A DNA stretch of 48,170 nucleotides from Parvibaculum sp049671045 (GTDB lineage Bacteria; Pseudomonadota; Alphaproteobacteria; Parvibaculales; Parvibaculaceae), in the NCBI RefSeq assembly GCF_049671045.1, contig NZ_JBATUH010000115.1, positions 1 through 48,170 on the forward strand. The letters run 5' to 3'. The notes beneath the pieces are model-generated. The model searched no databases. It was not told where the DNA came from and was given only the letters and a program-made list of their open reading frames with translations. The number at the start of each line of letters is the position of its first letter. Position 1 is the first letter of the stretch. Below are positions 1 to 9,144 of the stretch, one piece after another. The position numbers and the translations under genes are program-made.

Positions 1-2825
1 CGCGCCCAGTCCGGCAGCGGCGGCGTCTCGGTGCGTACCACGAGAATATCCGGCACGGGCACGCGGCGCTGCTCGCCCTCGATGCGCCAGATTCTGCCGC
101 CATCGGGGAGCGGAATTTCCTCCGCCTCCGGAACAAGAGCGGCGGCAATGAGATTGTACCAGCAATCGGGGGCCGGTTCCGTCTTGCCGCGATAGCCGCA
201 GACATAGAGCCTGTCGCGCGCCCTCGTCATCGCGACATAGAGAAGGCGGCGATATTCCTCGCCCTGCGCCTGGCGATGAGCCTCGCGGGCGCGGGCGGAA
301 ATCTCGTCTTCATCCTTGCGACGAGCAGGCCAGAGAAAGAGCTTCGGTTCCGTCGGCAAGGCGAGGAGCGGCGGATCGTGGCGCCCGGATGGCGCTGCGC
401 AGGTATCGGGCATGAAGACGATATCAGCCTCGAGGCCCTTCGCGCCGTGAACCGTCATCACGCGCACCTCGTCGCGTCCCTGCTCCATGTCGCGCTTGAT
501 TTCCGAGGCGCCCCGTTCGACCCAATGGAGAAAACCCTGGAGCGACGGCGCATGCAGACGCTCATATTCGAGCGCGAGCGAAAGGAACTCGTCTATCGGA
601 TCGTTCGCATCGGGCCCGAGGCGGGCGAGCAATTTGCGCCGCCCGCCCCCGGCCGCCAGAAGCTCGGCATAGAACTCATAAGGCCGCTCGAAATCGGCGC
701 GCTTCAACAGGGCGGCAAGGAGCGCATGGGCCTCGCCGAAGCGCGAGGCCGCCCCCTCATGCGCGGAAAGCGCCTGCCAGAGCCGCCCCTTGCGGCCCCA
801 GGCAAGCGTGAAAAGCTCCTCCTCGCCGAGACCGACGAGCGGGCTTTTGAGCACCGTTGCGAGAGTGAGATCGTCATCCGGCATCAGCACGAACTGGCCG
901 AGCGCCATCAGATCCATCACGGCGATCTGCTCGGTCAGCACCATGCGGTCGGCACCCGCGACCGGAACGCCAAGCTCCTTCAGCTGGCGCACCATCTCGC
1001 TCACGAAGGAATTTCGCCGCTGGACGAGGATCAGAATATCGCCCGCGCGAATGGGGCGGCCTCGCGCCGCCAGCGGCTCGCCGCTATCGAGCCAGCCCCT
1101 GATGGTCGTAGCGATGCGCCTTGCGAGCTTTGCGGGCGGCGCCGTCTCGTTCATGTAGTCGAGTGGTGCGTCCCACGCGCTTTTCTCATCCTGCTCGTCG
1201 GGCGCCTCGGGCTCCCAGATTTCGACGAGGCCCGCATCGAGTTCGCGGTGCGCGATATGCATGTCGACCGCGCCCGATGCGGTAAGGCCCTGGCTGGCGA
1301 TTTCCTGCGCGAAGACCTTGTCCACGGCCGAGAGCACCTGCGGCACGGAGCGGAACGAGCGCACGAGGCGAACGGGCCACCAGGTGAGTTCGGCCGCCTT
1401 GACGCGCGCCTCGAAATGGCGGTGCATGTCGGCGAAGCGCTGCGGATCGGCGCCCTGAAACGAGAAGATCGACTGCTTCTCGTCGCCCACGGCGAAGATC
1501 GTCCGCACACGTCCGCGCGCGCCATGCCCGGAAAGGAATTCATCGGTCAGCGCGGCGATCACGTCCCATTGCTCGGGACTCGTGTCCTGCGCCTCATCGA
1601 CCAGAATGTGATCGATGCCGCCATCGAGCTTGAACAGCACCCATGCCGCCATCTCGCTTTCATGAAGCAGGCGGCGCGCATAGGAAATCAGATCCTCGTA
1701 ATCGAGAAGGGCGCGGGCGCGCTTGGCGCGCTCGAAATCGGCGAGGATCGCATCGGCGAGATGAAAGACGGCTCCCGTCGCCTCCGCGACGCCGACGGCA
1801 CGCAGCCGCGCGACGAGCCCCGTGATCCGCTCCTGCTCGCGCTGAAGCGCGGCGACGATGGAGGGATTTTCCTCGCCGAGCTTCTTGGTGATGAGGCTCT
1901 TTCGCGGCTCGTCCTTATTGGTGAGGAAGATCGACTTGTAGGTATCGAGGCGAGCGAGCCGCGCCTGTGGGTCGGCGAGAAAATCGGCAAGTGCCCTCGA
2001 GCGATCGACATCGGTTTTCGTGCCACGGGCGAGCGTCGCCGCGGCGGCGCGCATTTCCTTTTCAGGCACGGCCGCCATTTCGCGGCGGACGCGTTCGCTC
2101 GTCTCATCAATCTCCACGCCGAGCGTCTCGCAGACCGCGCCGATCGCGCCTTCGATACTGCCGAAAGCGGCAATGAGCTTCGCGAAGGCGCGGCGCTCGC
2201 CGGTGATCCCGGTCAGAAGACTTCCGAAGACAAACTCATCGACGCGCTCGACGATGAGTTGCAGCGCGCGGCCGAGCGCCGTGTCCGGCGCCCTGCCCGC
2301 GCGGCGCAGAACGCCGTCGCGCACTTCCATCATCAGATCGGCGGCGCTGCGATCGTCGAGAATGTCGAAATTCGCGGGCACGCCCGCCTCGAGCGGAAAG
2401 CGGCCGAGCAGCCGCTCGCAGAAAGCGTGGATGGTCTGGATCTTGAGCCCGCCCGGCGTTTCGATGGCGCGGGCGAAGAGCTTGCGGGCAAGCGCGATCT
2501 TCTCCCCGGAAGGGATCGGCCCTTCGATGCCAGCAATCTCGTAGGCGAGCTTTTCATCCTCCATCACCGCCCAGTCGCCAAGGCGCTGATAGAGACGGCC
2601 AGACATTTCGGCCGCTGCCGCCTTGGTGAAGGTGAGGCAGAGAATGCGGCCGGGGTCGGTGCCGGCCAGAAGAAGGCGCGCGACGCGCGTCGTCAGCGCA
2701 TGCGTCTTCCCGGAGCCCGCATTGGCCGACACCCAGACGGAGGCGGCAGGGTCCGACGCGCGGAGCTGCTGTTCGTCTGCCGACGGACGTTTTTTTGTTT
2801 CGAGGGTGGAGCCGGATTCGCTCAT
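1..2825 (-). CDS. addA: AddA, helicase-nuclease subunit (3' end outside window)
   Basis: UvrD-like helicase subunit of the AddAB complex, which unwinds and resects double-strand DNA ends to load RecA. Reading down the minus strand, a Walker A motif (ANAGSGKTH) lies at residues 34-42, followed by LCLTFTKAAA typical of superfamily 1 motif Ia. Near the left edge, about residue 863, is YVAMTRARD, helicase motif VI. About 941 codons are visible; family members are usually near 1150 residues, so the C-terminal RecB-type nuclease domain should lie just beyond position 1. The ATG overlaps the addB stop (ATGA), implying translational coupling. Identification is secure; the nuclease active site cannot be judged here. 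Confidence 0.95.
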   Translation of the reverse strand, partial: MSESGSTLETKKRPSADEQQLRASDPAASVWVSANAGSGKTHALTTRVARLLLAGTDPGRILCLTFTKAAAAEMSGRLYQRLGDWAVMEDEKLAYEIAGIEGPIPSGEKIALARKLFARAIETPGGLKIQTIHAFCERLLGRFPLEAGVPANFDILDDRSAADLMMEVRDGVLRRAGRAPDTALGRALQLIVERVDEFVFGSLLTGITGERRAFAKLIAAFGSIEGAIGAVCETLGVEIDETSERVRREMAAVPEKEMRAAAATLARGTKTDVDRSRALADFLADPQARLARLDTYKSIFLTNKDEPRKSLITKKLGEENPSIVAALQREQERITGLVARLRAVGVAEATGAVFHLADAILADFERAKRARALLDYEDLISYARRLLHESEMAAWVLFKLDGGIDHILVDEAQDTSPEQWDVIAALTDEFLSGHGARGRVRTIFAVGDEKQSIFSFQGADPQRFADMHRHFEARVKAAELTWWPVRLVRSFRSVPQVLSAVDKVFAQEIASQGLTASGAVDMHIAHRELDAGLVEIWEPEAPDEQDEKSAWDAPLDYMNETAPPAKLARRIATTIRGWLDSGEPLAARGRPIRAGDILILVQRRNSFVSEMVRQLKELGVPVAGADRMVLTEQIAVMDLMALGQFVLMPDDDLTLATVLKSPLVGLGEEELFTLAWGRKGRLWQALSAHEGAASRFGEAHALLAALLKRADFERPYEFYAELLAAGGGRRKLLARLGPDANDPIDEFLSLALEYERLHAPSLQGFLHWVERGASEIKRDMEQGRDEVRVMTVHGAKGLEADIVFMPDTCAAPSGRHDPPLLALPTEPKLFLWPARRKDEDEISARAREAHRQAQGEEYRRLLYVAMTRARDRLYVCGYRGKTEPAPDCWYNLIAAALVPEAEEIPLPDGGRIWRIEGEQRRVPVPDILVVRTETPPLPDWA

Positions 2826-5800
2826 TCGCCGCCTCCCGCCGCCGACCATTCCTTCACGCGGGCGAGATGGTCATAGTCGCCGAAGCGCGCCTCGAACATC
2901 GGGCGCGGACGCGAGAGATAGGGCGTCGTCTCAAGTTCATATTGCTTCAGGAGATCGACGAGGTTTTCGTAGATCCGCTCCACGAGATCGTCGGGCGCGA
3001 GGCTGTGTTTCTCGCCCGCCTTGTCGCCGCCCGTCAGCCGCAGATAGAGAAGGCGCGAGGTCCGCGCCTCGCCGATCTCGCCGAAGCCGCTTCGCGCCGC
3101 CATCGCCGCTTCCAGGGGAAGCTGCGGCGCAAGCCCGCTCTCGACCTGCGGGGTGCTCGGCACGGCGCCTGTCTTGTAGTCGATGATGGCGATGGTGCCG
3201 TCTTCAAGCTCGTCGATGCGGTCGGCCTTGCCAACGAGGCGCACGGGCCGTGAAAGCTCCGCGATCTCGATCTCGCCGCGCAATTCCGCATGAGCGCGGC
3301 GAAGGCCCGCGCGGTGCTCGCGCTCGAAATCGACGATCCAGCCCGCGATGCGCTTGAAGCGCGGCCACCAGAAGGCGGCGACGCCCGGCCGGTCCATCGC
3401 ATGCGCAAAGGTAGCCTCGCCGATGCGGATGAGTTCGTCGAGCGCATTTTCGGGAAGCGCCTGCGGATAGGCGCGGGCGAAATTCTCGAGCGCCTTGTGG
3501 ATGATGGTGCCGCGCTCGGCCGCCGACGCATCGGCGTCGATCGGATCGAGGATGTCGAGCTTCAGCACCTTCTTCGCATAGATCGAATAGGGGTCGCGGA
3601 TGAGCGTCTCGATCTCGGTGACGGAGAAGCGCGCAGGCCGCGCGACGAGCGGCGGCGCCGGACGCGGCTTCGCGATGGGCGCGGCCCGCTCCGGCCGGTC
3701 AAGCTCGCCCGACCAGCCCGTCCACTGGGGCCGCGACAAGGCATCGGCGCGGCCGATGCCGCCGAGAAGGCTTCTGAGGCGCAGGAGCCAGCGCGAGGCG
3801 ACGGTCGGCGCGCCCCCAACCTTGAGCGCCCTTGTGAGCACAACCTCCTCGGCGCTCGCGCCCGAAGCGAAATCATGCGCGGCAAGGCCGATACGCCGCT
3901 CGGGCGGCTCGATGGCAAGCTCTGCCCGCATCGGCCGGTTCAGCCATGGATCGATGCTGGCATCCCCCGGCCATGTGCCCTCGTTCAGTCCGCCCAGAAT
4001 GATGCGGTCGGCATGCTGGAGGCGCGCTTCCAGCGGCCCCCAGATGAAGAGGCGCGGATGGCGGCCGAAGCGCGGGCGCAGGACGCGGCCCCCCGCAAGC
4101 TCGGCGAAAAGGCGCGGATAGGTTCTGGCCTCCACCTCGCCGAGCGCGGGCGCTGCCTCCAGCATCTCGCTGACGAACCGGAAGGCCCCCTCGCCCTCGT
4201 CGCCCGACCAGAGGCGCTTGTCGCCTCCCTCTCCTTGCGCAGCCGCCAGAGCCTCCGCCGCGACGATATGTGCGCGGATGAGCGCATCGAAAGGCGCGGC
4301 CCCGCCAGCGGCGAGATCGGCAAGCGGGGCAACAGCCCGTTCAAGCCGTGCAAGGAGGTCTTCAAGACCGGCGAGTTCCCGGACCGGCCGTCCCCGCGCC
4401 TCCAGCTCCGCCTTCGCCTCGCCGAGCGCGGCCCGCAATCCCGCCATGCCGGGCGCGGGGCGGGGCCCGCGCAGCACATGGCGCTCGAGCCTGCGAATGT
4501 CGGCGCGGAGCCGCGCGGGCTCGCCCCCGAGGCCCGCGAGCGGATGCTTGAGGCAGGCAAGAAGCGGCACGGGGGCGAAATCCTCCGCGATCATCTCCGC
4601 GACATGAGCGAGAAAGCTCATGGGCGGCGTCGCGGCGAGCGGCATGCCGCCCGAATCGTCGATGCCGATCTGCCAGCGGCGAAGCTCGGTCGCGACGCGG
4701 CGCGCAAGGCCCCGATCCGGCGTGACGAGCGCCGCCGTCTTTCCCGGCGTCTCCAGCGTTTCGCGCAGCATGAGCGCGATCGCCGTCGCCTCGTCGCGCT
4801 CGGTCGCGGCCTCGATCAGCGCCAGACCGTGAAGCGCGTCATCGGCTTCCTTTTCGAGCGCGGCGAGGTTCGCCCGCCAGCGCGATGTCGTGTCGGCGGG
4901 ACGCAGTGCTTCTGAAAGGAGACGCAGGCGCGCCTTCTGCCATGGCGCTGTCTCGCAGCCCGGCCAGACGAGCACGTCGCTCCGGTCGGCGCGCATGAGC
5001 TGAAGGAGCTTCTTCATGCCGTATTGGGGATGGGATTCGCTGCCCGCGCCGCCGAGCCCGTCCCAGCTCTCCTTGTCGAGTTCGAAATCGAGGCCCGGCA
5101 GCACGACGGCGCCGAAGGGAAGCCGCGCGATGACGGAGAGAAGCTCGCCCGTCGCCGGGATCGAACCCGTGGAACCCGCCGCAATGACGGGATTTTCGGG
5201 CGGCGCGTCGCGCCAGCGCGCGGCCTCGGCCTCCAGGAGCGAATTGCGGCGCGCGACGCCTTCCATCGCGCCGAGGCGGGCAAGCTCCTCCGGCCAGCGC
5301 TCGGTCAGCACCTTCAGGAATTCGATGGTGAGCTGCCAATAGGCCGTGAACTCGTCGGGGACGAGACGCGCCAGCGCCCCGAGATCGGCCCGCTCCGTGA
5401 GCGCCATGTCGAGAAAGCGGCCGAGATCGGCGGCGAGCGCCAGCGCGCGGCCCGGATCGCGATCCTCGGGCGTGCCCGGAAGGTCGAGGATGAGGCGCGC
5501 CAGCCGCATCTGCCGCTCGAGCGGCGCGATGGCGGGCGGCAGGCCGAGGCTCGCGGCAGGCGAGGCGCCGACATCGAGCAGCAATTCGTCCTCATCGACA
5601 TCGCCGAGCGGCCTCAGCACCGGCAGAAGCATGGCCTTGCCGCCACCGGCGCGCAGAAAGGCATCGCCAAGCGCGCGGGCGGCGCGGCGGGTGGGCAGAA
5701 GGATGGTGATGTCGGGAAGCTCGACGCGGCGGCCGAGCCGCTGCCCGAGCGTCGGATCGGCGATCAGGGTCCGCGCCAGGGCATCGAGAAACGGCGTGCC

Positions 5801-5839
5801 GGACGGAATGGAAAATACGCGCGGCGAATCGTGAAGCAT
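2822..5839 (-). CDS. addB: AddB, nuclease subunit of AddAB
   Basis: Partner of AddA in recombinational repair of double-strand breaks (alphaproteobacterial AddB type). The 1005-residue protein starts with a degenerate helicase-like region (LLPTRRAARAL) and ends in a PD-(D/E)XK nuclease domain, with IDYKTG around residue 885 carrying the catalytic Asp-x-Lys. Length fits the family. I chose the ATG at 5839 over an in-frame TTG at 5875, because the ATG gives MLHDSPRVF, a usual start for the family, and the TTG has no ribosome site; neither has a strong one. It lies 70 bp downstream of murU and overlaps addA by 4 bp, so the two subunits are probably made in a fixed ratio. Confidence 0.94.
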   Translation of the reverse strand: MLHDSPRVFSIPSGTPFLDALARTLIADPTLGQRLGRRVELPDITILLPTRRAARALGDAFLRAGGGKAMLLPVLRPLGDVDEDELLLDVGASPAASLGLPPAIAPLERQMRLARLILDLPGTPEDRDPGRALALAADLGRFLDMALTERADLGALARLVPDEFTAYWQLTIEFLKVLTERWPEELARLGAMEGVARRNSLLEAEAARWRDAPPENPVIAAGSTGSIPATGELLSVIARLPFGAVVLPGLDFELDKESWDGLGGAGSESHPQYGMKKLLQLMRADRSDVLVWPGCETAPWQKARLRLLSEALRPADTTSRWRANLAALEKEADDALHGLALIEAATERDEATAIALMLRETLETPGKTAALVTPDRGLARRVATELRRWQIGIDDSGGMPLAATPPMSFLAHVAEMIAEDFAPVPLLACLKHPLAGLGGEPARLRADIRRLERHVLRGPRPAPGMAGLRAALGEAKAELEARGRPVRELAGLEDLLARLERAVAPLADLAAGGAAPFDALIRAHIVAAEALAAAQGEGGDKRLWSGDEGEGAFRFVSEMLEAAPALGEVEARTYPRLFAELAGGRVLRPRFGRHPRLFIWGPLEARLQHADRIILGGLNEGTWPGDASIDPWLNRPMRAELAIEPPERRIGLAAHDFASGASAEEVVLTRALKVGGAPTVASRWLLRLRSLLGGIGRADALSRPQWTGWSGELDRPERAAPIAKPRPAPPLVARPARFSVTEIETLIRDPYSIYAKKVLKLDILDPIDADASAAERGTIIHKALENFARAYPQALPENALDELIRIGEATFAHAMDRPGVAAFWWPRFKRIAGWIVDFEREHRAGLRRAHAELRGEIEIAELSRPVRLVGKADRIDELEDGTIAIIDYKTGAVPSTPQVESGLAPQLPLEAAMAARSGFGEIGEARTSRLLYLRLTGGDKAGEKHSLAPDDLVERIYENLVDLLKQYELETTPYLSRPRPMFEARFGDYDHLARVKEWSAAGGGE

Positions 5840-5909
5840 AGGCGAGTGTACCCCTGTCCGGGGCGGAAGCCGCAAGCCGAAGATCGGCGCCGACCGCGGC
5901 GGGCGGGCG

Positions 5910-6620
5910 CTAGAGTTTCCTCATGAATTCCTCGGCGGCGTCGAGGTCCTCGGCCGTCCCCACATGCATCCATGTGCCCGACATGCGCTGGCCGAAAAGC
6001 CTGCCCGCCTCGATGAGCCGGTCCCAGATGAGATTGGTCGAAAAGGCGCCGTCGGGCCCCTCCGCGAAGAGCTGCGGCTTGATCACCTGCACGCCCGCAA
6101 ACATGAAGGGAACGGTCTCGGAAGGCCCCCGGCGCGTGAGGCGGCCGAGCCCGTCCATCTGGAAATCGCCGCGCCCGACATAGCCGATCGTCCTGACGGC
6201 GTCGGCGATCATCAGCAGCGCGTCCATGCGCTCCGGATCGAAGGCCGAAAGCAGCCCGGGGAGGTTGGAGCCGAGCCCCTCGACCCAGACGCTGTCCGAA
6301 TTGAAGGTGACGATGGGGTCCTCGCCCAGCAGGTGAAGCGCCTGCTTGGCGCCGCCGCCCGTATCGAGCAAACGCTCTCGCTCGTCGGAAATGACGATGC
6401 GCGGAGAACGCCGCCCGGCGAGATGCGCCTCGACCTGATCGGCGAAGCGATGGACGTTGACGATCGCTTCCTCGATCCCCGCTTCCTCCAGACGGTCGAG
6501 CACATGATCGATGAGCGGCACACCCATGAAGGGAACGAGCGGCTTCGGCATGGTGTCCGTCAAGGGACGCATGCGTGTGCCCTTGCCAGCCGCCATCACC
6601 ATTGCACGCTTGATCTTCAT
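5910..6620 (-). CDS. murU: MurNAc-1-phosphate uridylyltransferase
   Basis: Nucleotidyltransferase that makes UDP-MurNAc from MurNAc-1-phosphate and UTP in cytoplasmic cell-wall recycling. The 236-residue protein opens with MVMAAGKGTRMRPLT followed by MPKPLVPF, the nucleotide-binding signature of sugar-phosphate nucleotidylyltransferases, and has FNSDSVW as the metal-binding aspartate region. Length is right for MurU, which lacks the C-terminal hexapeptide repeats of GlmU. The ATG at 6620 is preferred because upstream codons would add a basic segment not seen in the family. It follows amgK by 20 bp; AmgK makes its substrate, and this adjacency is the main support for MurU rather than a generic sugar nucleotidyltransferase. 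Confidence 0.9.
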   Translation of the reverse strand: MKIKRAMVMAAGKGTRMRPLTDTMPKPLVPFMGVPLIDHVLDRLEEAGIEEAIVNVHRFADQVEAHLAGRRSPRIVISDERERLLDTGGGAKQALHLLGEDPIVTFNSDSVWVEGLGSNLPGLLSAFDPERMDALLMIADAVRTIGYVGRGDFQMDGLGRLTRRGPSETVPFMFAGVQVIKPQLFAEGPDGAFSTNLIWDRLIEAGRLFGQRMSGTWMHVGTAEDLDAAEEFMRKL

Positions 6621-6640
6621 ACTGGACCCGGGAGAAATTT

Positions 6641-7765
6641 TCAGAGCGAACGAAGGAGGGTGCCGGACCCTCCGGAGAGCGCCGGGGAGGCCCCGAGAAC
6701 ATGGGCATCGAGCCATGACTTCAGGGGCGCGAGCGCGGGGTGGACGAGATTGCGCCGCAGATATTCCATCGTGCGCGGCATATGCGCCATGTATTGCGGC
6801 TTGCCGTCGCGCTTGAGAAGGCGGGGCCAGAGGCCGATGAGGCGCAGGGCGCGCTCGGCGCCCAGCACGGCATAGGCGGCGCGGAATTCCTCTTCGTCGA
6901 AGCCGGCAAGATCGGCACGCGCATGGCTCACATAGCGCGCGAGCATCGCTTCCTCGCGTGCCACCGGCACGTCGCGGCGCGCATCCTGCAGAAACGAGAC
7001 GACGTCATAGGCCCGCGAGCCGATGAGCGCGTCCTGAAAGTCGATGAGGCCGACACGCGCTATGCCCGTGCGCGCGCCGAGCCAGATGATGTTGGGCGAG
7101 TGGAAGTCGCGCAGAAAGAGCGATGAGGGCCCGGCATCCATGACGGGGCGCAATTCGGACCAGAGCGCGTGATATTCGGCGCGCAGATCGGCCGATGCCT
7201 CGCGGCCGAGCACGACCGGAAAATACCAGTCGAGAAGAATGTCGAGCTCGGCGCGGAAGACGCTGTCGTCGAAGGAGGGGACGACATGCTCCGTGCCATC
7301 GCCCAGAGGCAGGCGGCGGGGCGCATCCTCCGCCTGCAGAGCGATCAGCGCGTCGATGCCCGCGCGATAGAGTTCGTCTAGCGGCTCACCGCCGGGTCCC
7401 CTGCCCGCGTCGATCAGCGTCCCATAGGCCGCATCGCCCAGATCCTCGAGAAGCAGCAGCCCCGCATCGAGATCGCGCGCATAGATTTCCGGTGCCGAGA
7501 GCTTGAGGCGGCGCAGATATTCGCCGATGGCGACGAAGGGTCCGCAATCGACGGCGAGATGCGCGACCTGGCTGTAGGAAAGCTGGCCCGAGGGCAGCGG
7601 CACCTCCGGCACGCGCGGCCAGTCCATGAGCACGGCGGCGCCTTTCGGTCCGCCGAGCCTTTCGTAGCGGCGCGTCGAGGCATCGCCCGCAAGCGGCGCG
7701 CGCATGGCGTTCCCCCAGCCCGCGGCGTCGAGAAACGCCCTGATCTCCTCTTCGCGCGTCGCCAT
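6641..7765 (-). CDS. amgK: N-acetylmuramate/N-acetylglucosamine kinase AmgK
   Basis: Anomeric sugar kinase of the aminoglycoside phosphotransferase fold that phosphorylates recovered MurNAc at C1 so that MurU can make UDP-MurNAc, bypassing de novo synthesis from UDP-GlcNAc. In 374 residues the phosphotransferase loop RDFHSPN has the catalytic Asp220 and Asn225, and LIDFQD holds the metal-binding Asp242; LLLLEDLGD is the hinge region. The start codon lies one nucleotide beyond the tsaE stop, so the two are almost certainly co-transcribed and coupled. The tsaE-amgK-murU order is common in proteobacteria. The C-terminal tail (about 20 residues, Gly/Ser rich) looks poorly conserved. Confidence 0.92.
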   Translation of the reverse strand: MATREEEIRAFLDAAGWGNAMRAPLAGDASTRRYERLGGPKGAAVLMDWPRVPEVPLPSGQLSYSQVAHLAVDCGPFVAIGEYLRRLKLSAPEIYARDLDAGLLLLEDLGDAAYGTLIDAGRGPGGEPLDELYRAGIDALIALQAEDAPRRLPLGDGTEHVVPSFDDSVFRAELDILLDWYFPVVLGREASADLRAEYHALWSELRPVMDAGPSSLFLRDFHSPNIIWLGARTGIARVGLIDFQDALIGSRAYDVVSFLQDARRDVPVAREEAMLARYVSHARADLAGFDEEEFRAAYAVLGAERALRLIGLWPRLLKRDGKPQYMAHMPRTMEYLRRNLVHPALAPLKSWLDAHVLGASPALSGGSGTLLRSL

Positions 7766-7766
7766 T

Positions 7767-8264
7767 CTAGCCCTTCAACCCGTCAAGCCGCCGCGCCCAC
7801 GACCCATGGCCGACAAGCAGCGCCTCCCGCTCACCGCCTTCTCCCACAATGCGGATATCGATGTCGAGGCGATCCTTGGGCAGCCGCCCGAGCTTTTCAG
7901 GCCATTCGACCAGCACGACGCCTTCGTCGAGCGCGTCCATCAGGCCGAGCTCGGCGGCATCCTCCGGCCGCTCGAGCCGGTAGAGATCGACATGGGTCAA
8001 AAGGAGGTCCGGCGTCTCATAGGTCTGGACGAGGGTGAAGGTCGGGCTCGGCACATCCTCATGAAGTCCGTGCCCGGCGAGCCGGGTCTCGATCAGCGCC
8101 CGGGCGAGGGCGGACTTGCCGGCGCCGAGGCTACCCGTCAGCGCGATGAAATCGCCGATCCGCACCAGGGAGGCAAGCCTGGCGCCGAGCGCGCGCGTCG
8201 CCGCCTCGTCGGGAAGCGCGATCTGGCGTTGCGCGGTCGGGGCGGGGGAAGCGCGTTCGGACAT
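7767..8264 (-). CDS. tsaE: tRNA t6A biosynthesis ATPase TsaE
   Basis: P-loop ATPase that works with TsaB and TsaD to put threonylcarbamoyl on A37 of ANN-decoding tRNAs. The 165-residue product has Walker A GSLGAGKS at residues 44-51, then SPTFTLVQTY, HVDLYRL and VLVEWPEKL, all hallmark TsaE segments. Two nearby ATGs are possible, at 8273 (MRPMSE...) and 8264 (MSERAS...). Neither has a Shine-Dalgarno site; a candidate promoter whose -10 overlaps the first ATG would put the transcript start close to 8264, favouring the shorter, possibly leaderless form. It is first in the tsaE-amgK-murU-addBA run. Confidence 0.92.
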   Translation of the reverse strand: MSERASPAPTAQRQIALPDEAATRALGARLASLVRIGDFIALTGSLGAGKSALARALIETRLAGHGLHEDVPSPTFTLVQTYETPDLLLTHVDLYRLERPEDAAELGLMDALDEGVVLVEWPEKLGRLPKDRLDIDIRIVGEGGEREALLVGHGSWARRLDGLKG

Positions 8265-8271
8265 GGGGCGC

Positions 8272-8300
8272 ATAGGAGGAAATGCGGCCGGACTTGTCAA
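8272..8300 (-). promoter_or_regulatory. Candidate sigma70 promoter for the tsaE run
   Basis: On the minus strand a perfect -35 TTGACA (8295-8300) is followed after 17 nt by TCCTAT (8272-8277), a half-matching -10. Transcription would begin close to 8265, almost at the ATG at 8264, leaving little or no leader. This is seen in sequence only; the weak -10 keeps confidence low. Confidence 0.35.
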
Positions 8301-8382
8301 TTTCGTTGATCCGGCGCCGATCGCAATTAAAGCGCTGGTAACCCACCGATGGCAGGCTGGGGCGGACGGGAAGACGGGACTC

Positions 8383-8910
8383 ATGCCTTACACAGCTTCG
8401 ACTTCACGCCTGCGCGCCGCGACCGAGATCGACCCCCAGAGGCTCGAACATCCGGTGCTCTCGGCGGTCAAGGCCTATTGGGATGAACGGCGCGGGACCA
8501 GGCTCATGCCCTCGCGGGCAGAAATCGACCCCGTCGCGCTCAAGGACCATCTGGGGTGGATCCTGATGCTCGACGTGCTGGAGGATTGCAGCGACTTCCG
8601 CTTCCGCCTCATCGGCACCAAGGTCACCCATTATTTCTTCACCGACGCGACCGGCCAGACGATCACCGAAGCCTTCGCCCGCTTCGGCCCGGCGGCGGTC
8701 AATGGCGTGCTCGCCGTTCACCGCAAGACGGCGCGCGACCGCGTTCCCGTCAGGGCCTTCGGCGATGCGGGCTGGCTCGCGCAGCGCTATTACGAGTTCG
8801 ACGCGATCTACCTGCCGCTTTCCGACGACGGCGTCACCGCCAACAAGATCCTGAGCGTCTTCACCTTCGATCACAAGCGCGTCGCGGCCAGACGCGACAG
8901 CGCGCTTTAG
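8383..8910 (+). CDS. PAS_5-family protein (first of two)
   Basis: A stand-alone 175-residue sensory protein of the alphaproteobacterial PAS_5 type (formerly a domain of unknown function). Recognisable segments are AYWDERRG near residue 33, the LMPSRAEIDP stretch, the FRFRLIGTKV core strand and YLPLSDDG near the C terminus. There is no output domain, membrane segment or signal peptide, so it probably binds a small molecule or partner in the cytoplasm; its job is unknown. I start at MPYTAST, because upstream codons overlap the tsaE promoter and encode nothing conserved. It is divergent from tsaE. A paralogue lies at 33997-34506. Confidence 0.8.
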   Translation: MPYTASTSRLRAATEIDPQRLEHPVLSAVKAYWDERRGTRLMPSRAEIDPVALKDHLGWILMLDVLEDCSDFRFRLIGTKVTHYFFTDATGQTITEAFARFGPAAVNGVLAVHRKTARDRVPVRAFGDAGWLAQRYYEFDAIYLPLSDDGVTANKILSVFTFDHKRVAARRDSAL

Positions 8911-8980
8911 CCGGAGCCGGGACCGGCGGCGCCGCCCGCGCCAGCCGTTCGGTATTTTCAAACAATGTGGATATAGAAGT

Positions 8981-8994
8981 TGACGCCAGCGTCA
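8981..8994. promoter_or_regulatory. Palindromic site upstream of ferredoxin operon
   Basis: TGACGC-CA-GCGTCA, six-base perfect arms around two bases, sits about 150 bp before the ferredoxin reductase start in a locally AT-richer stretch. A TATAAA at 9084-9089 could be the -10 of this operon, with no good -35. The geometry suits a dimeric regulator, but no regulator gene is adjacent and the site is unproven. Confidence 0.3.
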
Positions 8995-9144
8995 CTTTTA
9001 TGGCGTGCTCTGCCGATCATTTCAGCCGGGCTGGGTTCCGCCGCCATGAACGATCGCAGGCGGTGACGGCGGGAGCGCGGTTCTATAAAAGGCGGAATGC
9101 GCCCTTCGGGGCGAGAGGCGACGAGGGAGAGCGGGAGGACGGGT

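Noticed and set aside
276..2876. 866-codon open frame on the plus strand
   Set aside because: Antisense shadow of addA caused by third-position GC bias; low-complexity Arg/Ala/Glu protein with no family features.
8275..8340. AGGAGG followed by ATG and 19 codons on the plus strand
   Set aside because: The Shine-Dalgarno-like run is the complement of the tsaE start region, the peptide is arginine-rich without pattern, and it ends before the PAS_5 gene.
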